In this document: positions 40,166 to 50,053 of the stretch, one piece after another
Numbering within the stretch: the first letter of the stretch is position 1
Layout: every line of letters begins with the position of its first letter
Assembly: GCA_001839685.1 (NCBI GenBank)
Contig: MLAK01000949.1
Span: 1,759-65,758 of the forward strand
Length of the DNA stretch: 64,000 bases
Direction: 5' to 3'
DNA from: Tritrichomonas foetus
Taxonomy: Eukaryota; Parabasalia; Tritrichomonadida; Tritrichomonadidae
Notes under the pieces: model-generated
Database searches by the model: none
What the model was told of the DNA's origin: nothing
Seen by the model: only the letters and a program-made list of their open reading frames with translations
Made by a program: the position numbers and the translations under genes

Positions 40166-40535
40166 CTACTCAATGAGTTATCAGGAAATGACCAGTGGAA
40201 CTTGTGCATAGTATTATAATAGATGAACTGAAGATTTTCGCTCTCGATAAAAGCTCTAATTTGGGCAAGATAGATTCAAAAAAAAAAAAAAAATAATTTG
40301 TTATTTTATAAAATGTTTGATATACTGCAATTCCTTATATTTTTGTGCTTATCCAACCTTTTCATTATATTGTTAGTTTAAGAAAGTCTTTCTGAATATG
40401 TATGATCATCGATCCAATAATTGGTTGGTTAACTTTTTCAATTGGTGATTTCCTTTGATATTTCACTTTTAGGAAAATTGAATTGATCAACTTCACTTTG
40501 TTCATTTTCTACTTCACTTTGATAAAATCACCAAA
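40166..40535. other. intergenic, upstream of small acidic protein
   Basis: About 370 bases, with an A-run near 40279-40293, the second copy of AACTTTTTCAATTGG at 40431-40445, and several TTCACTTT-type words from about 40465 onward that could be alternative initiators. Confidence 0.5.
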
Positions 40536-40546
40536 TCACTTCATTT
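40536..40546 (+). promoter_or_regulatory. initiator-like element of small acidic protein gene
   Basis: TCACTTCATTT is followed by a T-rich stretch and then ATG at 40554. It fits TCA+1Y(T/A) with an additional TCATT inside. The implied 5' UTR is about 16 bases or less. Confidence 0.55.
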
Positions 40547-40553
40547 TTTTATT

Positions 40554-40844
40554 ATGTCTCAACCAGCTGAAGTCCAACAAGAAGCCACAGTTGCTGAAGA
40601 ACCAGTTGAAGAAGCTCCAAAAGAAGAAGTCGTCGATGCATCCGAAGCTACGCCAGAAATTGCTGAAGAAGAGCCAAAGGAAGAAGAACTGGGTGAAGTC
40701 CATGAAGCACCTGAAGCATCTGACGAACCACCAGCTGAAAAAGCAGTTGCAGAAGTTCCAGCTGAAGAAGTCCAAGTTCCAGCCGAAATCGCAGAAAAAT
40801 TAAACGAAGGAGAAGAAAGCACAGCCCAAACTGAAGTAAGATGA
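40554..40844 (+). CDS. small Glu/Ala/Pro-rich acidic protein, 96 aa
   Basis: A very acidic, low-complexity protein with repeating units of the type PVEEAPKEEVV, IAEEEPKEEELG, and PAEKAVAEVPAEEVQVPAE. No hydrophobic segment, cysteine or known domain. It is likely disordered and may be a chaperone-like, ribosome-associated or cytoskeletal accessory protein; the sequence does not decide. A strong-looking promoter (initiator plus AACTTTTTC) suggests it is well expressed. The +1-shifted frame over the same stretch is also open and gives a Lys/Gln-rich sequence; the acidic frame is preferred because its ATG follows the initiator directly and its repeats are coherent. Confidence 0.65.
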   Translation: MSQPAEVQQEATVAEEPVEEAPKEEVVDASEATPEIAEEEPKEEELGEVHEAPEASDEPPAEKAVAEVPAEEVQVPAEIAEKLNEGEESTAQTEVR

Positions 40845-41314
40845 ATCATTAAATAAATAATTTTCAACAATTTATGAACTTCTTTCCATTTTTCCAAACT
40901 GAAGTAGTCATTCTTTAAATTTACAATTGTCCTTGGAATGAATTTTTGGCGATAGCCCAACCAAAATGCATAAAAATAACTGAAAACAATTGGAAATACT
41001 GATGTAACCATATTATGTCAATTGATCGAAAATAATATGCATAAAATTTTGGTACCGAATGATGGGTTGAAATTGTATGTTAGTTTGAGGTTAGGTTGCA
41101 ATATAAGAGTGATGATATTGGTTTAAATTGAGGATTTGGTAGAGACAAAGATTTTGAAGTGCAGTTTAATTCAATAAATTTTTCTAATTGAGAAGAAATA
41201 ATCATTAACTCCTAAGAAAAAGTTCCATGACTTGTACGTTAATTTCTATGTTCTGTGTACAATTTCTGAGAAAATATGAAATTTTTAAGAAGAATTGAAT
41301 TATCAATATATTGC
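40845..41314. other. intergenic
   Basis: 470 bases, mostly A/T-rich; no gene seen. An in-frame ATG at 41276 would lengthen the following gene by 13 residues. Confidence 0.5.
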
Positions 41315-42571
41315 ATGGCAACCTCTCGAGCACCTCGCCAGTCTTCCCCATATTACTATACCACTCAATCCCATCCAGATGCTCGGACAATGATGAATGC
41401 CCTCGTTTCTGGTTTGGATATCTCTCTCATCGAACCCAAGCTATACGGCCAAATCTACGACTTAATACCGAACTACATACTCAAATTCCAGGACAGACAC
41501 GATGACGAAGTCGTCGAAAAGATGAAATTCATACAAACGTACATCGAAAAATATCCCGAACGACAACGACTCGAAATGATCCTCCGCAAATCCCGCCGAG
41601 CAGAGCCAGTCAAAAAGGAAGTTTACACGGACGACGAATTGAAAGAACAAATCCACAAAGTCGTTAATAACGATCCAGATCCATTTTATACGCAAGAACA
41701 GTCGGAAGCGATCGTTGCCGAACTCAAGCGAAAGAAACAGAAATACGCAGAAGCCGAAGACTTCGATCGCGCAGACGCAGTCACGCGAATAACGAGTAAA
41801 TTTATCAAACTCTGCGAATTTTCAGAATCAAACCAAATACAGACCGACAAATCCGCCGAACTGAAGCAGAAGCTGGAAGAAGCCCAGCAGAACCACGTCG
41901 ACCTGAAAAGCAGGTGGAGGCAAGTTTTCGATAATTTCTATCAAAGATTCGACAATGAATACCGCGAAATGGTCCAGGCACAGGAAAAGGAGATCGCTGA
42001 CTTGGATGCCCAGAGGCAGGGCGAAATGCCTGCCAAATTCCACAAATATTCATCTGAGCTTTTGAACTTGAAGCAAAGAAACAAGGCCATGGTTTACTCA
42101 AAACGATACAATGAAGCATCAGAAATGCAAGCTGAAGTTCAAAGGCTTGAAGCTGCCGAAGATGAAAGAAACTACTATGATTGGATGAAAGCAATAGATG
42201 ATCAGATTTTCAAAGCGCAATCAAAACATAACCAGCAAAGGAAAATCCGTGAAAATAATTTCAAGCGCGAGGAAAAGTGCATGAAAGAAACAAGAAAAGC
42301 AGAACTGGAAGCATCTGAAAAAACAATCAGAAACTTGAAAAGAGCAATAAAGGTAACAGAAGACCAAATATACACAATGGAAGCAGATAATGAAGAGCCG
42401 CCGCCAACAGAAAGATCTGCCCTACCGCCCCTCAACCTAAGCTTAGCAGCTGTCAACGCACCACCCGCATCAGAGCCAATGACGCCGACGAAATTCAGGC
42501 AGAGGGCGATGCTGAACATGAAGGTGTACACGAAACGTCCACAAAAGGCGCCACCAGTGACAGCAAGGTGA
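41315..42571 (+). CDS. trichomonad coiled-coil protein, UVR-like motifs
   Basis: A 418-residue protein from ATG 41315 (MATSRAPRQSS); G/C content rises sharply at this codon, which favours it over the ATG at 41276. After a small helical head (about 20-90), residues about 110-360 are charged coiled coil. Two UVR-like helix pairs are visible: LKRKKQKYAEAEDFDRADAV and KAMVYSKRYNEASEMQAEVQ. The tail is Pro-rich and basic, ending near TPTKFRQRAMLNMKVYTKRP. The head, two UVR-like pairs and basic tail resemble a coiled-coil family I associate with trichomonads; function is unknown, perhaps a cytoskeletal filament component. No membrane segment. Confidence 0.7.
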   Translation: MATSRAPRQSSPYYYTTQSHPDARTMMNALVSGLDISLIEPKLYGQIYDLIPNYILKFQDRHDDEVVEKMKFIQTYIEKYPERQRLEMILRKSRRAEPVKKEVYTDDELKEQIHKVVNNDPDPFYTQEQSEAIVAELKRKKQKYAEAEDFDRADAVTRITSKFIKLCEFSESNQIQTDKSAELKQKLEEAQQNHVDLKSRWRQVFDNFYQRFDNEYREMVQAQEKEIADLDAQRQGEMPAKFHKYSSELLNLKQRNKAMVYSKRYNEASEMQAEVQRLEAAEDERNYYDWMKAIDDQIFKAQSKHNQQRKIRENNFKREEKCMKETRKAELEASEKTIRNLKRAIKVTEDQIYTMEADNEEPPPTERSALPPLNLSLAAVNAPPASEPMTPTKFRQRAMLNMKVYTKRPQKAPPVTAR

Positions 42572-42918
42572 TTCATGTGGATTTAGTATTAGTATGATTT
42601 ATTTATTTATTTTTTATTGTACTTCAATTTTGACTTTGTTTTTCGTTCTTTATTAAATGATTTAATGATTACTTTTTTTTTGCACGTTGTATCTTTTGTG
42701 TCTTTTTCTTTTGTCTTTGAATTAGAACAATCGCCTACATATTTTTTGGTCGTAAGGAATCACCAAAAAGTCTATACATTTGCTCGATTTTTTGGTTGAC
42801 ATAAATTTATAAAGAGTTATTTCTAGATAATAAATAACTTACTCCCTTTTTCTTAATTCAAGATTCATTGTGGGTGATAACTTGTGCCATGAATAGAGGC
42901 CGCATGTCTTTGAGCTGG
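42572..42918. other. intergenic
   Basis: About 350 bases, T-rich 3' flank of the coiled-coil gene. Nothing identified. Confidence 0.45.
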
Positions 42919-44781
42919 TCATACTCTTTTCATGCTAACTTTACTTGTCCCAATTGCAGTGATAAGGTGAGCAAGTGAAGCAGACGTTTTACATTCGGGA
43001 TAAAGCATAATAACATCACCAATGTTATTTGAGGATGGATATAATAAATGAAATCTAAACGGGGAAGTTTTGGTTTGATTTTCTTAAGATGTTGAATATC
43101 GGACTTTTCGATTTCTAGATTTATTGTTTAGATATTTGATGGCTAGTGATTTTGACGAGTCTTTCTTCAGAATAAATCCTAATTGAATGGTCTTTATGGT
43201 AGCGTTACATTGCCCAACAACCATTCCCTTTCCAATTCTATCGAATTCAAAGAATGTATCTTTAACTTTCAGTGTTCCTTCATTAAATTTTTTTGTTCCA
43301 GTTGATAAACTACTGCATTTGGTAGCATCACCACCTGTTTAATTTAAACACGCTCGTTTGAAATTTGATTCTGATAATTATCTGAGGTAGTTATTGTTGA
43401 AGGTAGTGCATCAACAAGTACAAAGATTTTATTCATCAATTCTTTGCTTCATTCTCAGTGTCACCTCTTTCACTAGTATTTTCAGTTAGATTGTTTTTAG
43501 TTAGATTTTTATTCATTTTTTCAGTACATTTTTCGAGTGGACAATTGCTGCTGGAAAGGGTATTAGGGTTTGGTTGAGTTTAATCAGTGATTTGATAGGC
43601 TTTACCAGAAGAACATGTGAACAATCATATAATGGAGGATTTGTTATTAAAAATGTAACTACAATCTTTCATTTTGGATTTTTTTGGAATGTTAGAGCTT
43701 TTAGAATGACTGAAGTTGGCTGAGTTGAATCACTGATTTGGTGAACTTGACTAAGAAAAACAGTGGTACAAACATTGATATGAGAATTAATGACCTAATA
43801 CGAGATTTCAAATAGAATATTCAGGGGTTTATCATTTGAACTAACTTCAACTATCAACTCAAATGTTATTCTGTTCTTTTTGGATTCAATGTTGAATAAT
43901 TCAAACTTGATGACTGGGATTTCTCTTCTTTTTAACTGTTTATAATGTTTCTGGTTTTATCATGTTTCTGGTTCAATGCATTTTCCGGTTGAAATATTAG
44001 TGAGAGTTAGTGTAACAGATTGAGAACATTCAAAACATGAATCTACTCAGTGCATGAGATGTTTGTGCAATTATTAATTGATGACTCCGATACAGAGAAA
44101 TGAATTGTAAATAGCTCATATATCTCATCATATGCTTTTCATCAAACAGAGTAGCTTATGCTTCATCATTAAGACAAAATTAAAATGTATAATCAGTGAA
44201 GTTCATCGCCTTATTAACATTGAAAATCAAATTGTATCTTGTTTTATAGGTAGCAAAATTTCCATCAGTTCGTGAATAATCAAGTTTTAAATATAATTGG
44301 ATCTTCAGTATTTTCGGTTAAATTGCCACAATTTCTTTTGTAGAGCCATTTTTAACGTTTGTCTCGTTTTGCTAATCAAAATGCCATCTATTATGTCGGA
44401 TAATTTGTTGGTCCATTAAGGCTCTTCTGAATAAAGAAATTGCTTCAAATCAAAGCGTTTGTCATTATGCTGAACGAATCATTGGAAAATCTTCCTCGTA
44501 ACATTACAGAATTATTCTCATCAAAATTTTTCCAGAGTCAATAATTTGAGTTTTTTATTATTTCTAACTAATATCGTAAATCCAGTGGCAGCTTCTTTCA
44601 TGAAATGGGGAACTCTTACCATGTGAAAGGTTCAGGTTGCTGATTCACTTTTAGGATTCATTCATATTGGATTTGATTTTTGGTTTCCAAAAGCAGAAAT
44701 TAATGTGGAAACATTAATAGACTTCTTTTCATCGACTTTCATCACAGTAACAACGATATCAACTTCATTGATGAAGCATGG
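42919..44781 (-). pseudogene. decayed surface-type protein gene
   Basis: The minus strand keeps pieces of one coding sequence in different frames, broken by stops and shifts. Piece 42919-43056 reads LLYPSSNNIGDVIMLYPECK and on; 43119-43335 reads CSSLSTGTKKFNEGTLKVKD then FFEFDRIGKGMVVGQCNATI; about 43437-43545 reads NCPLEKCTEKMNKNLTKNN; 43669-43931 reads IPVIKFELFNIESKKNRITF with one internal TAG; 44662-44781 reads PCFINEVDIVVTVMKVDEKK. The pieces are rich in Asn-Xaa-Ser/Thr sites, spaced cysteines and beta-type strands, as in extracellular domains. The family is not recognised. Outer limits are approximate. No intact frame remains. Confidence 0.5.
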
Positions 44782-45325
44782 TGATACATTGTTACGAAAG
44801 GAAAATCGATATTTGAGTGATTACCGATTCAGTTGATAATACAAATTTTAGATAAAGTGGGTATCTCCTGATAAACGAGGTTAATTCTTTTTTGGCATCA
44901 AAGGATCATGTATCTATGGAAAAGAGATGAGAAAACTTTTATTATGAAATGAACAAGTTGAAAAAAGCCTGATTTTTCTGACTTTCATCAAAAAGCATAT
45001 TTTTTTTAGTAATGATTGAAGAGATAGGTGAATCCAAAGAGTGAAAGTGTTTGGATTCACTTCCATTGTATTCTCATATATTATCGTTTTTGACTAAAAA
45101 AGACTCAAGTTGAGAGGATAGCCATTATCATACTAGAAAATGAATGAAAATCATCGAATGCTTGTATATATCTGATTTTTACCGAATTTGTATTTCAGTC
45201 ATTATTTTATTCAATTGGAGTTAAAGAGCATCCTTTACTGTCATTAGAAAATAATCACAATAATAATAAAAAGTATATAATATTAATGCTTTTTTTACTC
45301 TATTTGTTATTCATCCGCAATCATT
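44782..45325. other. intergenic
   Basis: About 540 bases; may include more of the decayed gene toward its 5' end. Nothing else seen. Confidence 0.4.
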
Positions 45326-46603
45326 TTAACATATAGTGTGATGCAAAAACAGAAACACAATCGAAACAAGAACATGTGTTGATACATAAACCATCAGTTG
45401 AATCGATGCTGTGTGTGTGGCTTTTGTTGAAGCAAGAAAGACTTCAGTGATCAAAGTTGTGGCCACTGCGGGCAAAATAAAGGTGCTGTAGACAATTACT
45501 TTGAAATGATCTTTTCCATCAGTTTTTAGATACAAATGGATCAATAGAGAAAGAACAAATAGACAAAAAACTAAATGATATGAAATTAAAAGTTTTTCGG
45601 TAAACGACAAATCAGAAGAAGAATCTTTTTCCGAAGTGAAATGATACAAATTGGAAGAAACTTCCATTTCTAAGATAAAATAAAGAATTAAAAATGGAAT
45701 ATAAACCATCGAAAATTTGGATTTGATACTTTCGCGGTTATTCAGAATAGAATCAATTAAATATAAAACAAAAAATCGAAAAACAAACATTAATAACGAG
45801 CATAAGAATGGAGAAAGTTCATTAATTGAATTCTTATTAATAAGAACTGAAAGTGGATTTGTTGAAACAAAGGCGGCAATTCCTAAAAAGATGCAAAAAA
45901 TTTGAATTGTGCAAAATTTAACAGTATTTCGTAAACTAATCAAAAATCCAATTAATGCATATAAAGCACAACTGGATAATAAAAGTTTCATTGTATTCAT
46001 AAATTTGGACAGATTTGGATCTGCATATGTATAGCTAAATTTGAATCCGCGAACGTTATGAAAATCAGTTTTAAAAACTAGTGAAATATTCAATCCGTCA
46101 AATTCTGAAGTTATCATATCTTGAAGAATATAAAATTTAGAAGATTCTTCAAATCCCGGTTCGAAAGTGTAATTCCGATTTGAATCTTTTAATTGAATCC
46201 TTTTGACAATAGAGTTTCCTTTTAATCGATCATAAAATCCATTCAAAATTAATAAATCGGAAACTCTGGCTTTCGTACTGTGGCGGGTAATAACACCAGT
46301 CATACTGATGATCTGGTGAGAAGGCGATAACGGTTCGAGGAATATTTTGGCTGTTGCTTCGTTATTGGAATATTCTTGCGAGAGAGGATACGAAACTGTG
46401 GTTGTGTTGTAATTCGACGGTAATCGCGTGCCAATAAAAATATAAAGGTTTTCGAAGAATATGAAAACGATGAAGATAAAAATCAATCCTTTTGAAGACA
46501 TATTGTGAATTAAGAAATTTCTAACACCTGTTGTGTCCTTTTCAAGCTCCACCATATCGAATGTTTGAACTTCTTTCACAGGATCTGAGAAATCATCGGA
46601 CAT
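45326..46603 (-). CDS. multi-pass membrane protein, GOST/Wntless-like layout
   Basis: A 425-residue protein with the same plan as the gene at 26945-28264: acidic head (MSDDFSDPVKEVQTFDMVEL), membrane segment about 38-58 (GLIFIFIVFIFFENLYIFIG), a roughly 130-residue lumenal domain with beta strands and NYT-type glycosylation sites, and then about seven membrane segments from residue 205. A short phrase FKFSYTYADPNL ends the lumenal domain. The layout resembles GOST proteins (Wntless, TMEM181). It may be a trafficking receptor in Golgi or endosomes. Sequence similarity to the first copy is low outside the plan, so paralogy is inferred from architecture. Confidence 0.55.
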   Translation of the reverse strand: MSDDFSDPVKEVQTFDMVELEKDTTGVRNFLIHNMSSKGLIFIFIVFIFFENLYIFIGTRLPSNYNTTTVSYPLSQEYSNNEATAKIFLEPLSPSHQIISMTGVITRHSTKARVSDLLILNGFYDRLKGNSIVKRIQLKDSNRNYTFEPGFEESSKFYILQDMITSEFDGLNISLVFKTDFHNVRGFKFSYTYADPNLSKFMNTMKLLLSSCALYALIGFLISLRNTVKFCTIQIFCIFLGIAAFVSTNPLSVLINKNSINELSPFLCSLLMFVFRFFVLYLIDSILNNRESIKSKFSMVYIPFLILYFILEMEVSSNLYHFTSEKDSSSDLSFTEKLLISYHLVFCLFVLSLLIHLYLKTDGKDHFKVIVYSTFILPAVATTLITEVFLASTKATHTASIQLMVYVSTHVLVSIVFLFLHHTIC

Positions 46604-48163
46604 TTGTCGATTCGCGAAAAATAACTTTGACGATACAATAATATATTTTCTATTTTTCTTTTTTCAGCAAATATATGGAGAATTGGGAAAACATTTCGAC
46701 CGCAAAATGGCTTGATTGATAAATGTTATGACCTTTTTCTACGATAAAAAATAAAATGAATCCTATCGTAAAAAAATCCAAAAAAAGATAATAAAAATCT
46801 TTTATTTCTCAGTGCGAACAGAAAATTTTCGTTTTAAATAGAATTTATAATGGTATATTTTTTTCTCGCTTCGAATGAAGAAAATTTATGATTTCAATTG
46901 GGAAATAGATTTTTCGTGAAAAATGACAAAACAGATACTTTGATTAGTTCCAAAGTGGTTTATATTCAGTTAAGATAAAGTCTCATAAAGATATAAGTCA
47001 ATTTTTTGTGGTTATGAATAATTGATATCTCATTTTTGGGAAATAATTGTTATGTGAAATATAAGAACAATATTTCCTAGAGAGTTATCACAAGAAGTAT
47101 AAATTCCCAATAATATCATTGTTTAATAAAAAGGATCATGCCATATTTTTCAAAGAAATCGGGTGAAATTTAGGTGAAAAATGGGATTAATCAAAATCAA
47201 AGGTTACAATTTCTATCAAACTATCAAAAACAAATTCCATTCGAATCAATTGAATTGATGTCTCACACAAAAAAGTGTGATAAATAATCAATTCATGTAT
47301 CGGAGAAATTCACCTATGATAAGGTAAATTATATAGCGACTTGGTGAAACGGAACGTGTTTGGTCAAAGAAACATTGAAAAAATTGTGAACTTTTGAGAG
47401 AACTTTCTTAATTTTTATTTTTTCAATATAATTACTTTTCCATTTGGAGAAAAAAATGAAGTCAACTCTCTCAACCAGAAAAATCTGAATATACTTTTAT
47501 AACTGATTTAAAATCAAAATTAAATTAGAAATCATATATTTGTATATTTAGGAATATGAAATTTTGAACTTTTTTAAGCTGGGAAATGGGTTACAAGATA
47601 TTATAAAATGCATTGATCCCATTATAAATTACTTACAACCAACAGCTTAGCCAATATAATGACATTTGACCCATTTCTTCGACATAATTTCCGTTTCATT
47701 CATAATTTATTTAATATAATGTTATGTAGATATTCCATTTTTAAAAGTCTCCAAGAAAGATTTACGATAGACAAAGATAGCAGGAGAACATAAATATTCA
47801 CAATTTTTTCAAACCCCTGTCAATTATTCAAATCCATTTTTGAGAAAAACAATAATGATTGACTGAAATATAGTTAAAAATCATCACAAAAAAAAGTACA
47901 ATGTAAAAGAATTTTTAGTTTTTTCAATACGTGATGAAACATACATCACTGAAAAAGTGTGAAAAGTTTCGTAAAACATTGAAATACAAAAATTGAATAT
48001 TACTTGTAACTCAATAGAATACGCGACAAAATTGAATTAAATTGGAGAAAAAAATAGGAATTGTAAGCTCATTAAAAAGAAAAAGTTTAGCTTTTTGAGG
48101 AACGGTGAGGTGACCATACATAAATGAAGTGACTCTTTCCTCTTGAAAAAAGTGCATTTTACC
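46604..48163. other. long gene-free stretch upstream of malic enzyme
   Basis: 1560 bases, strongly A/T-rich, without an open frame of note, RNA gene or repeat array. GAAAAAGTT lies at 48079-48087, 89 bases before the malic enzyme start. The length is unusual for this window apart from the pseudogene region. Confidence 0.45.
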
Positions 48164-48170
48164 TCACTTT
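48164..48170 (+). promoter_or_regulatory. initiator-like element of malic enzyme
   Basis: TCACTTT with presumed start A at 48166, ten bases before ATG 48176. It is the same heptamer as at cysteine synthase and matches TCA+1Y(T/A). Confidence 0.6.
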
Positions 48171-48175
48171 AATTG

Positions 48176-49903
48176 ATGTCTCTTGTTTCATCAGTTGCAA
48201 AGAGCTCAGGCTCATTCTCACGTGCTTTCGCCCAACTCCAAAGCGTTCTTCCATACCGCAAAGTTGGAATGGACCTTCTTCAAGATGGCCAACTCAACCA
48301 CGGCACAGGATTCTCATACGAGGAACGTGATAGATTCCACCTCCGTGGTCTCCTCCCACACAAGGTCTTCACACTCGACGAACAAGTTGCCCGTATCAAG
48401 CGCCAATTCGAAGTTATGCCAACACCACTCCTCAAGTACATCTACCTCTCAACAGAACGTGAAAAGAATGAACACGCATTCTGGCGTTTCCTCTTCACCC
48501 ACCCACCAGAAATCACAATGCCAGTTCTCTACACACCAACTGTCGGTGAAGTCTGCCAGAAATGGGCCTCCCACCGTCCAAGCTACCGTGGTATCTACAT
48601 CTCACCAAACGACTCTGGACACATCCAAGAAATCCTCCGCAACTACCCACGCCAAGACATCCGCTGCATCGTCGTTACAGATGGTGGCCGTATCCTTGGT
48701 CTTGGTGACCTTGGTGCTGGCGGTCTTGGTATCCCAGTCGGTAAGCTCATGCTCTACACCCTCATCGGTCAAGTTCCACCACAATACACACTCCCAGTCC
48801 AACTCGATGTTGGTACAGACCGTAAGGAAATCCTCGATGACCCACTCTACCACGGATGGCGCCATCCACGTCTAAGGGGTGACGAACACCTCAAATTCGT
48901 CGAAGAATTCGTCGAAGCCGTCAAGGAAGTTTATGGCTCAACCTGCCTTGTCCAATTCGAAGACTTCGAAATGGAAACCGCCTTCCGCCTTCTTGACCAC
49001 TTCCGCTGGAGGTGCAACTGCTTCAACGATGATATCGAAGGTACAGCCGCCGTCGCTGCTGCTTCAGTCGCCACAGCCCCACGTATCAAGGGTGTTCTCC
49101 CACTTGACCAACAAAAGTACCTCTTCATCGGTGCCGGATCTGCTGCCACAGGTATCGCTAACCTCATCGCCGATATCGCCTCAACAGAATCAGGCCGCCC
49201 ACGTGACCAAATCCTCAAGAACATCGTCATGTTCGATGCTAAGGGAATGGTCCATGCTGGCCGTACAGATCTCTTCGACTTCAACAAACCATTCATGCAT
49301 AACGTTACACCAATCGCTTCAGTCCCAGAAGCCGTCCGCAAGCTCGGCATCACCTGCATCGTTGGTGTTTCTGGATGCCCAGGACTCATCACAGAAGAAA
49401 TCGTCAAGGACATGTGCAAGAACACAGAACGCCCACTCGTTCTCGCTCTTTCCAACCCAACATCAAAGGCCGAATGCTCTGCTGAACAAGCCTACAAATG
49501 GTCCAACGAAAAGGCTCTCTATGCCTCAGGATCACCATTCCCAGACTTCACAACAAAGTCTGGCAAGAAGCTCGTCCCATCACAAGCCAACAACTCCTGG
49601 ATCTTCCCAGCTGTTGGTCACGCCCTCGTCGCCACACGCGCTCGCCACTGCCCAGGAAAGGTCTTCGAAGTTTCAGCTATTGCCCTTTCCAAGCTCGTCA
49701 AACCAGAAGATCTTGAACAATCATCCCTTCTTCCACCACTCGCCAAGATCCGTGAATACGCTCTTCCAGTCGCTGTTGCCGTTGCTCAATATCTCTACGA
49801 TAATGAACTCGCTACAGTTCCAGTTCCACAAGGCATGACCCTTGAACAATTCATCAAGAGCGAACAATTCACACCATCCGCCACATACGAACCAGTTTAC
49901 TAA
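48176..49903 (+). CDS. malic enzyme, hydrogenosomal type
   Basis: A 575-residue NAD(P)-malic enzyme that decarboxylates malate to pyruvate, the entry of carbon and reductant into the hydrogenosome. Seen: LYTPTVGEVC with the catalytic Tyr, GDLGAGGLGIPVGKL with the catalytic Lys, the metal site CFNDDIEGTAAV, and the dinucleotide loop FIGAGSAATGIANLI. The first residues (MSLVSSVAKSSGSFSRAFAQ) are Ser/Ala-rich with few charges, like a hydrogenosomal targeting leader, ahead of the SVLPYRKVGMD-type core. Start ATG 48176, just after the initiator. Codon use is extreme: C-ending codons dominate, unlike every other gene here, so high expression is expected. The stop is TAA followed by A, a trichomonad poly(A)-signal-like TAAA. 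Confidence 0.95.
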   Translation: MSLVSSVAKSSGSFSRAFAQLQSVLPYRKVGMDLLQDGQLNHGTGFSYEERDRFHLRGLLPHKVFTLDEQVARIKRQFEVMPTPLLKYIYLSTEREKNEHAFWRFLFTHPPEITMPVLYTPTVGEVCQKWASHRPSYRGIYISPNDSGHIQEILRNYPRQDIRCIVVTDGGRILGLGDLGAGGLGIPVGKLMLYTLIGQVPPQYTLPVQLDVGTDRKEILDDPLYHGWRHPRLRGDEHLKFVEEFVEAVKEVYGSTCLVQFEDFEMETAFRLLDHFRWRCNCFNDDIEGTAAVAAASVATAPRIKGVLPLDQQKYLFIGAGSAATGIANLIADIASTESGRPRDQILKNIVMFDAKGMVHAGRTDLFDFNKPFMHNVTPIASVPEAVRKLGITCIVGVSGCPGLITEEIVKDMCKNTERPLVLALSNPTSKAECSAEQAYKWSNEKALYASGSPFPDFTTKSGKKLVPSQANNSWIFPAVGHALVATRARHCPGKVFEVSAIALSKLVKPEDLEQSSLLPPLAKIREYALPVAVAVAQYLYDNELATVPVPQGMTLEQFIKSEQFTPSATYEPVY

Positions 49904-50053
49904 ACGTGACGTTATTTTCTCCAATTCATCGGTCTATTTTTATTTCTTTATTTACAATTATGTGTGAACAAGAAATGTTCTTTTGGCAATAATTTTGTCT
50001 CTTTTTGATTCAAAAACACAGAAAAGCAGAGTGTAGTATTTAAAAATATTTAC

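Noticed and set aside
40483..40803. Lys/Gln-rich frame overlapping the acidic protein gene
   Set aside because: Shifted frame of the acidic gene; its ATG lies upstream of the initiator and the product is low-complexity Lys/Leu/Gln-rich sequence.
48183..49838. Long open frames in other phases and on the opposite strand of the malic enzyme gene
   Set aside because: They are Ser/Thr/His-rich by-products of the C-ending codon bias of malic enzyme; no domain and no initiator of their own.
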